Of a stretch of 64,000 nucleotides of DNA, positions 44,618 through 53,149 are shown piece by piece. The stretch's first letter is position 1, and every line of letters starts with the position of its first letter. Source of the DNA: Shewanella benthica KT99 (GTDB lineage Bacteria; Pseudomonadota; Gammaproteobacteria; Enterobacterales; Shewanellaceae); the NCBI RefSeq assembly GCF_000172075.1, contig NZ_ABIC01000010.1, positions 62,001-126,000 of the forward strand, in the 5' to 3' direction. The translations under genes and the position numbers were made by a program. Below the pieces are notes generated by a model. The model made no database searches, was not told the origin of the DNA, and worked only from the letters and a program-made list of their open reading frames with translations.

Positions 44618-45470
44618 CACGGCTAGCGCATTTTAACCCCTGACTCTAACAGGGTTGAGCGATACTCGTCGTCCAACCCTGCCATCTTCTTTTTGGCCAC
44701 TATACTCGCGCGTTTTGTCTGGTCTTGCTTGAACAAGGTCATTGCTATTTTTCTCATCACATTAAAAGCAAGCGGACCTCGGCCTTTACGGATCCGTGAT
44801 TCATCTTCTCTGAATGTCATCTCTAACACCCAATGCATACTTTCTACTTGCCAGTGATTTCGCACAGAAGATAACGCCTGCTCTGCATTTAAATCTAATG
44901 AGCTAATGTACCAACGTGTTTCAGTGGTTTCTTTACCTGTCGTTTTTTCATGTACGTCTGATGTCACTTTGATAATGCTTTTTAAGCCAACCCACTGATA
45001 TTTATTATTTAACCAACTTTTATTAACCAGCACTTGCTGACAACGTCTTGTTTTAATTCACCCTGTAGACCAGAATGATGACCTTTAAGCGCTAGAATAT
45101 AATCAGCCTTTTGCTTAACGATTAGCTTTGCTATCTCTTTTTCATCCGCTTTTAATCGGCAGATAACACGGGCAATAGTGTCATGCCGAGGAATACCTGC
45201 TTTAAAAGGACGATACTGACGAAGCCAATCAAGCTTTAGATGTCCAAAGTTTTCAATGTCTTCCCATCCTTCAGAGCCTGACATAACCGCACTTATAGCG
45301 AGTAAAACAATATCTAATAAGTTATGTTTTTTACAACGCTCAATACGGGGATCCGCAATCGAATCAAAAAGTTTTAAAAAAGTAGCAGTCATTAACATCA
45401 CCAAAAAAGAGTATTTGGTGATCTGATCGCTACTTGAGCATAAAGTTCAATTTATAATGATCTTGCCGTG
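44618..45470 (-). mobile_element. Defective ISAs1-family IS (copy B)
   Basis: Bounded by related ends: cacggctag (44618-44626) and reverse cacggcaag (45462-45470). N-terminal transposase part 45009-45404 and C-terminal part 44623-45033 (NHWQVESMHWVLEMTFREDESRIR), in different frames. The same internal deletion as copy A (RLKADE joined to [13 protein letters not shown]) removes two catalytic aspartates, so it cannot transpose by itself. No matching duplication flanks it: the left neighbour is a gene fragment, the right an IS1595 fragment. Confidence 0.85.
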
Positions 45471-45976
45471 GTGGCGAACAGCATGGAGGTAAACCGGGAA
45501 GAGGTTCCAGCAACAAAACACCTTTCGTAGTAGCCATATCGTTGACCGATGATGGCCAGCCATTACACATGAATATGAATGTTGTGAATGGTTTTAAGAC
45601 CCAAGAAATAAAGAACTGGGCAGATATGCATCTATCAGATGGGTGCACTGTAGTATCGGACGGATTGGCGTGTTTTCGAGCAGTGACACAGTCCCACTGT
45701 GCTCACGTTAGTCTTGTTACTGGAGGAGGGGCGAGTTGTGTAGAGATTGAAGCTTTTCGTTGGGTCAATACAATGATAGGTAATGTTAAAATATCCTTGC
45801 ACGGTGCTTACCACTCGATTAGCGCCGAGTATCTACCGCGATATCTTGGCGAGTTTTGTTATCGGTTCAATCGGCGTTTTAATCTAACTGAATTATTGCC
45901 ACGATTTATGAGTGTGGCAGTTAGAACGCCACCTATGCCATATAGACTGTTAAAGATGGCTGAGCCTCATGGGTAA
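45471..45976 (+). mobile_element. IS1595-family transposase fragment (ISXO2-like), C-terminal part
   Basis: The frame is open from the ISAs1 end: GGEQHGGKPGRGSSNKTPF, then VVAISLTDDGQPLHMN and the C-terminal IS1595 signature AFRWVNTMIGNVKISLHGAYH, YRFNRRFNLTELLPRF and PPMPYRLLKMAEPHG. The N-terminal zinc-ribbon part is missing. Inactive. It stops exactly where the TonB-receptor frame begins. Confidence 0.8.
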
Positions 45977-47359
45977 TCAGGTCACTACAAGATAGAGAAC
46001 AAGCTGCATTATAAACGTAGTGTCAACGATGAAAACGGCCTGGTCGAAATCGATAAGACTAAGCCCTACAGTGGACCGAATCCGACGACAGAACTAAGCA
46101 CAGTACAAGTCACCTATGATCATGACGATATATTTGGCCAGCAATTAAGTCTTTCGGTTTATATGAGCAAGGTAAACGTTGGCTATGAGTCGGGCTCCGA
46201 GATTGTCTCCGACAGGAGTGGTTTTAAGGCTGCCATGCAGTGGACCATAGATAACCGTAGCCGTTTAGTCTATGGATTCGAATACGGTAAGGATAATACC
46301 GAGCAAGGCAGAGATCGTGATGTCATTCTCAGCTTAGACGCAAATGGGGTTCCCATAACTGAATCTCAATATATCTGCTCTGTGTGCGATCTTACCGAGA
46401 CTAAGTTGAGTCCATTCGCTCAATACTGGAATCAGATCACCGATGATCTGACTCTGCAAATTGGTCTGCGCCATGAGAACTTTGAGATAGAAGTTCCTGA
46501 TTATCAAAGATACAGCAGGGGGATCCTCAGCGAGAAGCAAGGCGATACCTTAAAGTACCATAAGCCTCTGGTTAATTTAGGTCTGGTATATAGCTTGAAT
46601 GACTCTACTGATGTTTTTGCCAGTTTCTCCCAAGGCTATTCTCATGCGGATATGCGTATGTTGAGAGACATGCCGGTAGACAGTGTTGCCGAGTTTTCTG
46701 CTGACATCCCGGCTACACAAACAAACTACTATGAAACTGGTCTACGCTTCAATAATCAGGATCTGCAAGGGAGCCTCTCTTTCTTCTATTCCGACATCAC
46801 AGACGGTTATGCCTATGACTACAATGTCGATGCTCAAATTTCGAAACGTGTTGCCGCCGTGGTGGTTGCCGATGAGAAAGTCTGGGGCTTCGAGGCTACT
46901 CTGGATTATCGCATCAACGAGGCGATAAAGATTGGTACTTCAGTATCTCAATCTGAAGGTAAACGCACCAACAGTGAGACAGGTGTAGATTATTGGATGA
47001 ACGGCACTAAAATCACCCCAATCAAGGCCTCGGCCTATGCCGATTATCGATTTAACGATATGGCTTCGGTACGCATGCAAGTTAACTATGTAGGTGATCG
47101 AGATAAGAACGCCCCAGAAAGCGAGGCTGGTTATAGCTACTATGAGTCGCCCTATGATGGCTATACCTTAGTGGATCTCATCTCTACCTTCGATACGGGT
47201 GGCTATGGACGTATCACCTTAGGCATAGATAACTTGCTCAATGCAGACTATCAGCCTCTGGTGTCGCAGATGAATAAAGAAGTTGTTTGGGAAAAATATC
47301 GTAATCAGTTTTCTGGTTATGGTCGACGTTTAGCGCTCGAATACAGTGTGGATTACTAA
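45977..47359 (+). pseudogene. TonB-dependent siderophore-type receptor, N-terminally truncated
   Basis: The frame is open immediately after the IS1595 stop and gives about 460 residues of β-barrel: TTELSTVQVTYDHDDIFGQQ, RLVYGFEYGKDNTEQ, LSPFAQYWNQITDDLTLQIGLRHE, STDVFASFSQGYSHADMRM, RMQVNYVGDRD and the C-terminal LGIDNLLNADYQPL. The plug and first strands are missing, and no signal peptide can precede it. It ends VDY rather than the more usual terminal Phe/Trp. A matching plug fragment lies at 28312-28550 on the other strand. Confidence 0.85.
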
Positions 47360-47391
47360 TACCTCACATCCGAACCGATAAATCCCGGAAA

Positions 47392-47418
47392 AAAGACTCG
47401 CATTGATTGCGAGTCTTT
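47392..47418. terminator. Bidirectional terminator between the TonB relic and the M14 gene
   Basis: Perfect 11-bp stem aaagactcgca/tgcgagtcttt with a 5-nt loop, preceded by A and followed by T-rich sequence. Confidence 0.85.
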
Positions 47419-47469
47419 CTTTGTCTGTAATACCGAGTAGCATAAGGCTCTGAGTTACTTTGATCTGAG

Positions 47470-49317
47470 TTACTTTTCTCTTAATACCGGGTACTTCTGG
47501 TACTGGTTATCATAGTAAGGGCTTCTCTCATAGAACCAGCGCAGGCGTGCCTTAGGGTCTGCCGCAAACTCTTCATCTTTCAGGGCTATGTCGAATGCCA
47601 ACTTTAGCTTAGGGTCATCCTTGAGCATCTGAGCCGCCAGAGGCTCTACGGCATAATTTTCGATATATTCGGTGCGGGTGAATATCGGATTAAAAAATCC
47701 CCACTGCAGCAGTGAATCCGGCGACTGCGGCTCGAGTAGTAAGATAGCCAGATCGCCCAAGGGTTGCTGGGTATCGATTCTTACCGTGCCGCTAGGCAGC
47801 TTGGTCTCAATTGACTCGAGTCTTGCCTCGGCTTTCACCGTCTGTCTGCCTTCATAATCCTTGCTGCTGAACTTAGGGGAGCTCAGTTCATATTGCTGCA
47901 GTTTCATCTTTGTCGGCTGGTGTAACCTGGTCATGCGGATGCCGTGAATTTGCAAACGCTCAATCACTTCGGTCCACTGTGGCGGAATATAGTAAGCACT
48001 TGGCCGAGTCACGCTGATGTCCGGAACTGTATTAGCTATCACGGGCAGGTTAGGGTAAAGCTTGGGAACTCCGGTCCATCTGACGATCTCGTTGCCGCTG
48101 ATCGGGCTTGCTTCCATGCGGTATTCCATGCCCTTAAAGTCCCAGCTTTGCTTCTGTTGCACCTGTTTCCAGGTGAGTGTCACTCTGGGCGGATAGCGGA
48201 ATTTATCCTGCTTGATGGCTGATTTTAGTTTAGTGGCCTGCTGGCCCACTATTTTCAGTGTCGCTTCGAGCATCACATAGGTCCCTAGCACTCGCTGCTT
48301 GTAGGGTTTGAGGCTGTGGTTCTCTATCAAGATAGTCGGCAGGTGTCTGGCATCACCATAGCCATTGGAATAACGAGGGCTGGGATTCCACAGCGACATG
48401 CCTTTAGTGATATCTGTGTTATCTATGGCAAAGACTAAGGGGCCGGGAATATGGCCTTGGCGAGTGAGAGCCGACTCGATGGCGGGACGGTAACTCTTCT
48501 CTAACCAGGCATAGCTAGCAGGGCTGAGTCCCTGTGGTAGGTTATAGCCGAAGGTCACATCATACTGATAGTCGATGCCATCGGTGACGTGTATATCGAT
48601 ATAGAGATCGGGTTGCCATTCGTTGATGGCTTGTAGCATATGTTGCATCTCTAATGTATCGGCCTTGGCATAATCGCGGTTTAAATTGAGGTTATTAGCT
48701 GTTGTACGCCAGCCCATATTTACCGGGCCGCGTTGGTTTACCCGATTGTATTGGCTTGAGCGCTCGTGGCCATCGACACTGAAAATAGGTACAAACAACA
48801 AGTTGGCATTATCGAGTAGTGCACCTTTATTACCCAGAACGATATCACGCAGTAACATCATACCCGCGTCTTTACCGTCGATCTCGCCCGAGTGAATCCC
48901 CGCCTGAACCAGCACGCTAGGCTTACCGTTCTCGGCTAATACTGCTGGAGTATCGGCACCTTCGCTCGAGGCTATGATCATCCAGATATCCCGTCCTTGT
49001 GGGCTCTTACCTAGGCTAACCTTGTTTAATTTGTCTGTTTGGGCTACGAGTTTATCCAACCAGGCAAAAGTTTCAGCATAATTTGGGCTAGTCTTGAGGC
49101 CATTTTTCTCGAAGGGCGTAGCCCATTCATCATCGGCACCGAGAAGCAGGGCTTCACTCTTGCCATGCCATTCGATAGCTGGTGGCAGTATTTTATCATT
49201 AATATAGGTGTTAGCGATTTTTGGCTCGGCTAGCTGAGAAGCTGCTTCATCGTTAGCTATAGCGGAATAACTCGCAAGGCTAACCAAGATGGTGGCTGAT
49301 AAGTGTTTGAAACGCAT
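47470..49317 (-). CDS. Secreted M14-family zinc carboxypeptidase
   Basis: 615 residues. Signal peptide (about 1-21, SAIAN). Zinc ligands are H142 and E145 (GIHSGEIDG) and H243 (YIDIHVTDG). NLNRDYAKAD holds the conserved Arg/Asn-Arg substrate-binding pair. A long C-terminal extension of about 250 residues has no recognised domain. Periplasmic or secreted peptidase; typical of Shewanella exoproteins, and a likely client of the type II system encoded nearby, which is inference. AACCTAACATG start. Confidence 0.88.
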   Translation of the reverse strand: MRFKHLSATILVSLASYSAIANDEAASQLAEPKIANTYINDKILPPAIEWHGKSEALLLGADDEWATPFEKNGLKTSPNYAETFAWLDKLVAQTDKLNKVSLGKSPQGRDIWMIIASSEGADTPAVLAENGKPSVLVQAGIHSGEIDGKDAGMMLLRDIVLGNKGALLDNANLLFVPIFSVDGHERSSQYNRVNQRGPVNMGWRTTANNLNLNRDYAKADTLEMQHMLQAINEWQPDLYIDIHVTDGIDYQYDVTFGYNLPQGLSPASYAWLEKSYRPAIESALTRQGHIPGPLVFAIDNTDITKGMSLWNPSPRYSNGYGDARHLPTILIENHSLKPYKQRVLGTYVMLEATLKIVGQQATKLKSAIKQDKFRYPPRVTLTWKQVQQKQSWDFKGMEYRMEASPISGNEIVRWTGVPKLYPNLPVIANTVPDISVTRPSAYYIPPQWTEVIERLQIHGIRMTRLHQPTKMKLQQYELSSPKFSSKDYEGRQTVKAEARLESIETKLPSGTVRIDTQQPLGDLAILLLEPQSPDSLLQWGFFNPIFTRTEYIENYAVEPLAAQMLKDDPKLKLAFDIALKDEEFAADPKARLRWFYERSPYYDNQYQKYPVLREK

Positions 49318-49509
49318 GTTAGGTACTCAATATTGATCTTATTCTTAGTCTGATATATTTCATTAAAATTGTAATGAGTACAAGGGGGGATCTTAAAGTT
49401 TGGCCACTTTATGTTGGGACACTCTTTCTGTTATTGGGTGGTGTATTGAAGGTCGTACCTTCATGGTTATTTATCACCTGCCCGGTGGGGGTTGTGCGCT
49501 CTTTATTTT

Positions 49510-49690
49510 GAGAAGGTTCTGCGAGACGTCGGCTCTTGATTTCATAAGAGTAGGCTCCCTGTAGGCTATGCGATTTCAAACAACGTCCATGTTTAACGGC
49601 CAGTTCGGCATCCCAGCCTCACGTTCGGAGAGTATAACTGCGTGATACCTCACCCTGTTTTGGAAGCTCGCAGCCGCATCTACACTAGGG
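49510..49690 (-). repeat. Dispersed ~175-bp repeat, copy 1
   Basis: On the minus strand it reads tagatgcggctgcgagctt, gggtgaggtatcac, ctccgaacgtgaggctggga, tgccgaactggccgt and later gtctcgcagaacctt. The plus-strand copy at 52815-52985 follows the same order with about three quarters identity by eye. It contains no credible ORF. The rest of 49318-49861 shows nothing else. Confidence 0.7.
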
Positions 49691-49997
49691 TATTCATAAG
49701 AGGCTACATAAGTAATTGAAACTAAATATATTAAAATTCAAAATGCACTTTAACTCAATATCAAAGATGATTTTATATTATAAATTAAGTAGATAGATAA
49801 TATTTACAATGATAAATTACTGATTAATAAAGACAGGAAAGTGCGAGTGCGCATTATATAAATGTCAAAGATCTTGGAGAGTGCAGTGAAAAAATTCTTC
49901 GCATATTGGATAGTTTCTTTAGTTTTTCCCCTATTGTTAGGGCTAATCGCCGCTGGTTTTGATTACTTTTTTGGTACTTTGAAAGAGGGGTATTACG

Positions 49998-51262
49998 CAG
50001 GGCGAGATCGCGAACAAATTTCGACCAATTCAACTCTGATTTGACGTTGATTTAACTTTATGATCTTATACTCTCTTTTGTGAGAGTAAATGATGAATAT
50101 TGACACTTTTGAACAGCACTTTTGAACAGCACTTTTGAACAGCACTTTGGCCAGTTAGATGATACTCGCCAGTCGGCTAAAATAACTTACCCATTGTTTG
50201 ATATTCTGTTTGCGACTCTATGCGCCGTTATTGCTGGCGCTGAAGGTTGGAAAGACATTAAAGAGTACGCAGATGGTCACCTTGATTGGTTTCAAAAACA
50301 TGGATTTCTGTTATCAGGAGTGCCAGTTGATGACACTATCTCACGTATCATTGCTCGAATAAAACCTCAGGAATTCAGTCAGTGTTTTATTAACTGGATG
50401 AAATCAGTCAATAAATTAAGTAATGGTGAATTGATAGCTATTGATGGTAAGACCCTCAGAGCTTCTTACGACCGTGATGATCGTAAATCGACTATTCACA
50501 TGGTCAATGCATTTGCTTGCTCGAATAATATGGTCATTGGCCAAGTGCGTACCGATGCTAAATCGAATGAAATAACGGCGATCCCTGAGTTAATCAAAAT
50601 ACTGGAACTAAAAGGTGCGCTGGTTTCAATTGATGCCATGGGCTGCCAGAAGAGCATTGCGAAGAGTATAATTGAGCAAAAAGCAGACTATGTACTAGCG
50701 GTTAAAGGGAATCAAGGTTTATTGCATGAGGCCATAAAATCAAGTTTTTCAAAATGCAGACAATCGACACAAAAAAACTATTGCTTAATAAGCAACATGG
50801 TCGACTAGAGGCTCGTAGCTACCATGTCTTGAGTGCTAAAGAAATTTCAGCCAATTTTCCTGAGTGGCCAAATCTTAAAACATTAGGAATGGCAATGAGT
50901 TATAGGCAGGTGAAAGGCAAGGAACCGAGCCTTGAATATCGCTATTACATCATCTCTGCCAAGTTAGACGAGAAGTCTTTTGGTGAAGCCGTTAGGAGTC
51001 ACTGGGCGGTTGAGAATAACTTGCATTGGGTACTAGATGCTTCTTTAAAAGAGGATAACTGTCAGATTTATAAAGATAATGGCGCAGAAAACTGGGCCAT
51101 ACTTAGGCAAACATCACTAAACATGTTGAGAGCAGAGCCCACAAAAGTGAGTATACCAACGAAACAAAAAAGGGCGTGGATGAAAACATCCTTTTTAGAA
51201 AAGGTGTTACGAGCAGGGTTGGCTCAGATGAGTAAAAAGTAAACACTCATGCGGTCGCCCTG
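49998..51262 (+). mobile_element. ISAs1-family insertion sequence, 1265 bp, with inactivated transposase
   Basis: The ends are cagggcga (49998) and tcgccctg (51262), flanked by the 10-bp duplication gggtattacg. The transposase starts at ATG 50092/50095 but is broken by a 13-bp triplication (50105-50143) and again near 50760-50800, where the frame changes (50122-50808, then 50754-51242). Family residues are present: IDGKTLRAS, SIDAMGCQKSIAKSIIEQKADYVLAVKGNQG, and HWAVENNLHWVLD. Without those two shifts the protein would be about 370 residues. Recent insertion but dead. Confidence 0.92.
50105..50143 (+). repeat. Triplicated 13-bp unit inside the IS transposase start
   Basis: acttttgaacagc occurs three times in tandem (50105, 50118, 50131), followed by actttgg. 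With one unit the frame runs from ATG 50095 (MNIDTFEQHFGQLDD); two extra units add 26 bp and bring a TGA. A slippage-type mutation. Confidence 0.9.
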
Positions 51263-51702
51263 GGGTATTACGGGGAGTGCCTAAATACCCTTTTAGGTGG
51301 TTGCTTCTCTGACCCTATTGATATGTTTGGAATCTACCCTGCAGTGGCCTTCGGAATGATGATTTTAGCTTATCCCGTTTTTAGGGCTGTCATTGGTTCA
51401 TTTAAGGTGGTTTTTTCTGAAAACACAGATAGTAATGAAGCTTCATAAGCGAATAAATAAGAACAGGAAATAGTTTATAGTTCTTGTCCCTCAACATTTA
51501 GTAGATAGTTTTTTTGACCATTTTAAGGGCGCTATCAAGTAGCAAGGCAGTCAAGATACAAGCTACATCGAAAGGATAACTCTTTTGCATTACTTGCCGG
51601 TGTAGGTTCAACTATGTGCTAGTTGAATCTTCATTTTGAGCTTTATTTTCAATTTGGATTATTAGGTGTTGATCTGCTTTAGCCGAGAATAAAAGGAAAC
51701 AT

Positions 51703-52041
51703 ATGCAACAAGATCAAGATGAAAATTTTAAGCGACTGACACGCATTGCCAAGTTTCTGGTGCCTACATTTATCTTGCTCGGGGTCATTGTATTCAGCTG
51801 GTTTGAACTCAGTAATCAGGTGCTCAACATTACAGTTGAGAATAAAAACCTAGAGTGGAGCCAAGGTTGTTCTGCTGGTAACTGCTCGGGCGTGCCAACC
51901 TTCTATATTATTACCCCAGAGGAGAGCTTTATCACCACGGAAGCTATCTATAATCGAATCGAAGTTGGACAGGATTATGATGTTGAAATAGAAGGCTTTA
52001 CCGATTCGCTGGTTCATAGAAGAATCGATTTCTTGTTTTAA
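51703..52041 (+). CDS. Small membrane-anchored protein of unknown function
   Basis: 112 residues. One transmembrane helix at about 17-36 (FLVPTFILLGVIVFSWF), the rest probably periplasmic, with two Cys close together (WSQGCSAGNCSG) that could form a disulfide. AAAAGGAAA precedes ATG. No family recognised. It lies 46 bp before the DUF4937-like gene, possibly the same operon. The region 51449-51702 is otherwise empty. Confidence 0.6.
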   Translation: MQQDQDENFKRLTRIAKFLVPTFILLGVIVFSWFELSNQVLNITVENKNLEWSQGCSAGNCSGVPTFYIITPEESFITTEAIYNRIEVGQDYDVEIEGFTDSLVHRRIDFLF

Positions 52042-52087
52042 ACTCTCATTTAAATGGTCATTTCAATTTCAATTTCAAGGAACGAAG

Positions 52088-52744
52088 ATGATTGCCAAAT
52101 ATATTCGATGTGAAGTCCCTGCTGCTAACAGGGACGATTTTTCCAAGGGCCAGAGTCTCTGGCAAGCAACGGCGCACTGCCAGGGGTTTATCTCTCAACT
52201 AGGTGGCTGGGACTTATCTAGCGGTAAGTCGACAAGCGGTAAGGCGATGATTCTGGCTCGCTGGAGTGATATGGAGAGTGTGAAAAATTTTATGAGGGTG
52301 ACTCATGATCCTATCGCAGAGGAAACTAATCAGGATGGAACTTATAGCACTATCTCTGTCTCCTATTTACGGCTGGTGATGAGTATTCCAGCTTTAAATC
52401 AACATCAGAATCATCACTGTAATAGTCAAGTCGGTTGTGGTTTTATTCGCATTGCCGATTGCTATATCGACCCAGAAAAAGCCAATGAGTTTATTAAAGA
52501 GCAGGCAAGGCTGTGGAATCCGGGCATGCAGCGAGTCGAGGGAATGTTAGGCGGACAGGTATGGCTGTTTAATGATAAACCCCAGCGTTATCTGGTGACT
52601 ACCTATTGGGAAAATGAAGCGGCTCATCGTCACTACGCCAGCCATTACTTCCCAGCCCTAAAGCAACAAGCTGCCACCGACATAATCCAATCCATCTCAG
52701 GCTACCACATCCAAACAGAACCAAGCTGGCAAATAACGCCTTAA
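52088..52744 (+). CDS. Two-domain dimeric α/β-barrel protein (YdbC/DUF4937-like)
   Basis: 218 residues. The first half (MIAKYIRCEVPAANRDDF, FISQLGGWDL) matches YdbC/DUF4937, a member of the antibiotic-biosynthesis-monooxygenase-like fold. The second half (RIADCYIDPEKANEF, MLGGQVWLFNDKPQRYLVTTYWENEAAHRHY) looks like another copy of the same fold, so the protein may act as an internal dimer. No function is established. The GGAACGAAG ribosome site precedes ATG. Confidence 0.75.
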   Translation: MIAKYIRCEVPAANRDDFSKGQSLWQATAHCQGFISQLGGWDLSSGKSTSGKAMILARWSDMESVKNFMRVTHDPIAEETNQDGTYSTISVSYLRLVMSIPALNQHQNHHCNSQVGCGFIRIADCYIDPEKANEFIKEQARLWNPGMQRVEGMLGGQVWLFNDKPQRYLVTTYWENEAAHRHYASHYFPALKQQAATDIIQSISGYHIQTEPSWQITP

Positions 52745-52814
52745 CTTCTCCATTTGTTTTTAGCCTGTCATATATATCCCTTCAATTCGAAGAGAGCATC
52801 TCTGTTTTTTAAAT

Positions 52815-52985
52815 CCAGTGTAGGCGCGGCTGTGAGCTTAGATTACATGGTGAGGTATCGCGAAGTGATACTCTTCGAACGAAAGGCAGGGATGCCGAAT
52901 TGGCCGTTTAACCGGGAGGTTATTGGAAACCGCAGAGCGCCCAGGGAAGGGTTTACAGCGTCTCACCGAAGTGTCTGCAAGCGAT
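52815..52985 (+). repeat. Dispersed ~175-bp repeat, copy 2
   Basis: Begins ccagtgtaggcgcggctgtg and contains tggtgaggtatcgcg, ggcagggatgccgaattgg and gcgtctcaccgaag, parallel to the minus-strand copy at 49510-49690. A 77-codon frame inside is not coding. Confidence 0.7.
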
Positions 52986-53070
52986 AGATAACAGTGAAGT
53001 TATGGTCCATAAACCACCTATCAAATAACACTCAATACTAAATGTTAAATATCAAACAACAAACATAAAA

Positions 53071-53102
53071 AATCCCAGTCCAGCCAAAGCTAAACTGGGA
53101 TT
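53071..53102 (-). terminator. pckA terminator
   Basis: aatcccagt/actgggatt stem with a 14-nt loop and A/T runs on both sides (minus-strand T-rich tail). Confidence 0.75.
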
Positions 53103-53149
53103 AATCGGCAAAGCTATCAGATCACAAATAACCTAATAGAAAGACCGTA

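Larger units (their letters stand above)
49862..51448 (+). pseudogene. Small membrane-protein gene interrupted by an ISAs1 element
   Basis: Removing 49998-51262 and one copy of the 10-bp duplication restores an in-frame gene of 103 residues: MSKILESAVKKFFAYWIV to KEGYYG, then ECLNTLLGGCFSDPID to DSNEAS. Two transmembrane helices are predicted (about 14-33 and 64-82). I do not recognise the family. GGTATTACG is present at both junctions (49988-49997 and 51263-51272). Confidence 0.85.

Noticed and set aside
44441-44626. Plus-strand 61-codon frame
   Set aside because: Antisense to the truncated minus-strand gene fragment, whose sequence looks more protein-like.
50750-50810. Programmed frameshift at the A7 run in the ISAs1 transposase
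   Set aside because: ISAs1 transposases are normally a single frame, the overlap has no clear stimulatory structure, and the N-terminal triplication already breaks the gene.
52754-52987. 77-codon frame after the YdbC-like gene
   Set aside because: Coincides with the dispersed repeat; no start signal; the other repeat copy does not keep the frame.
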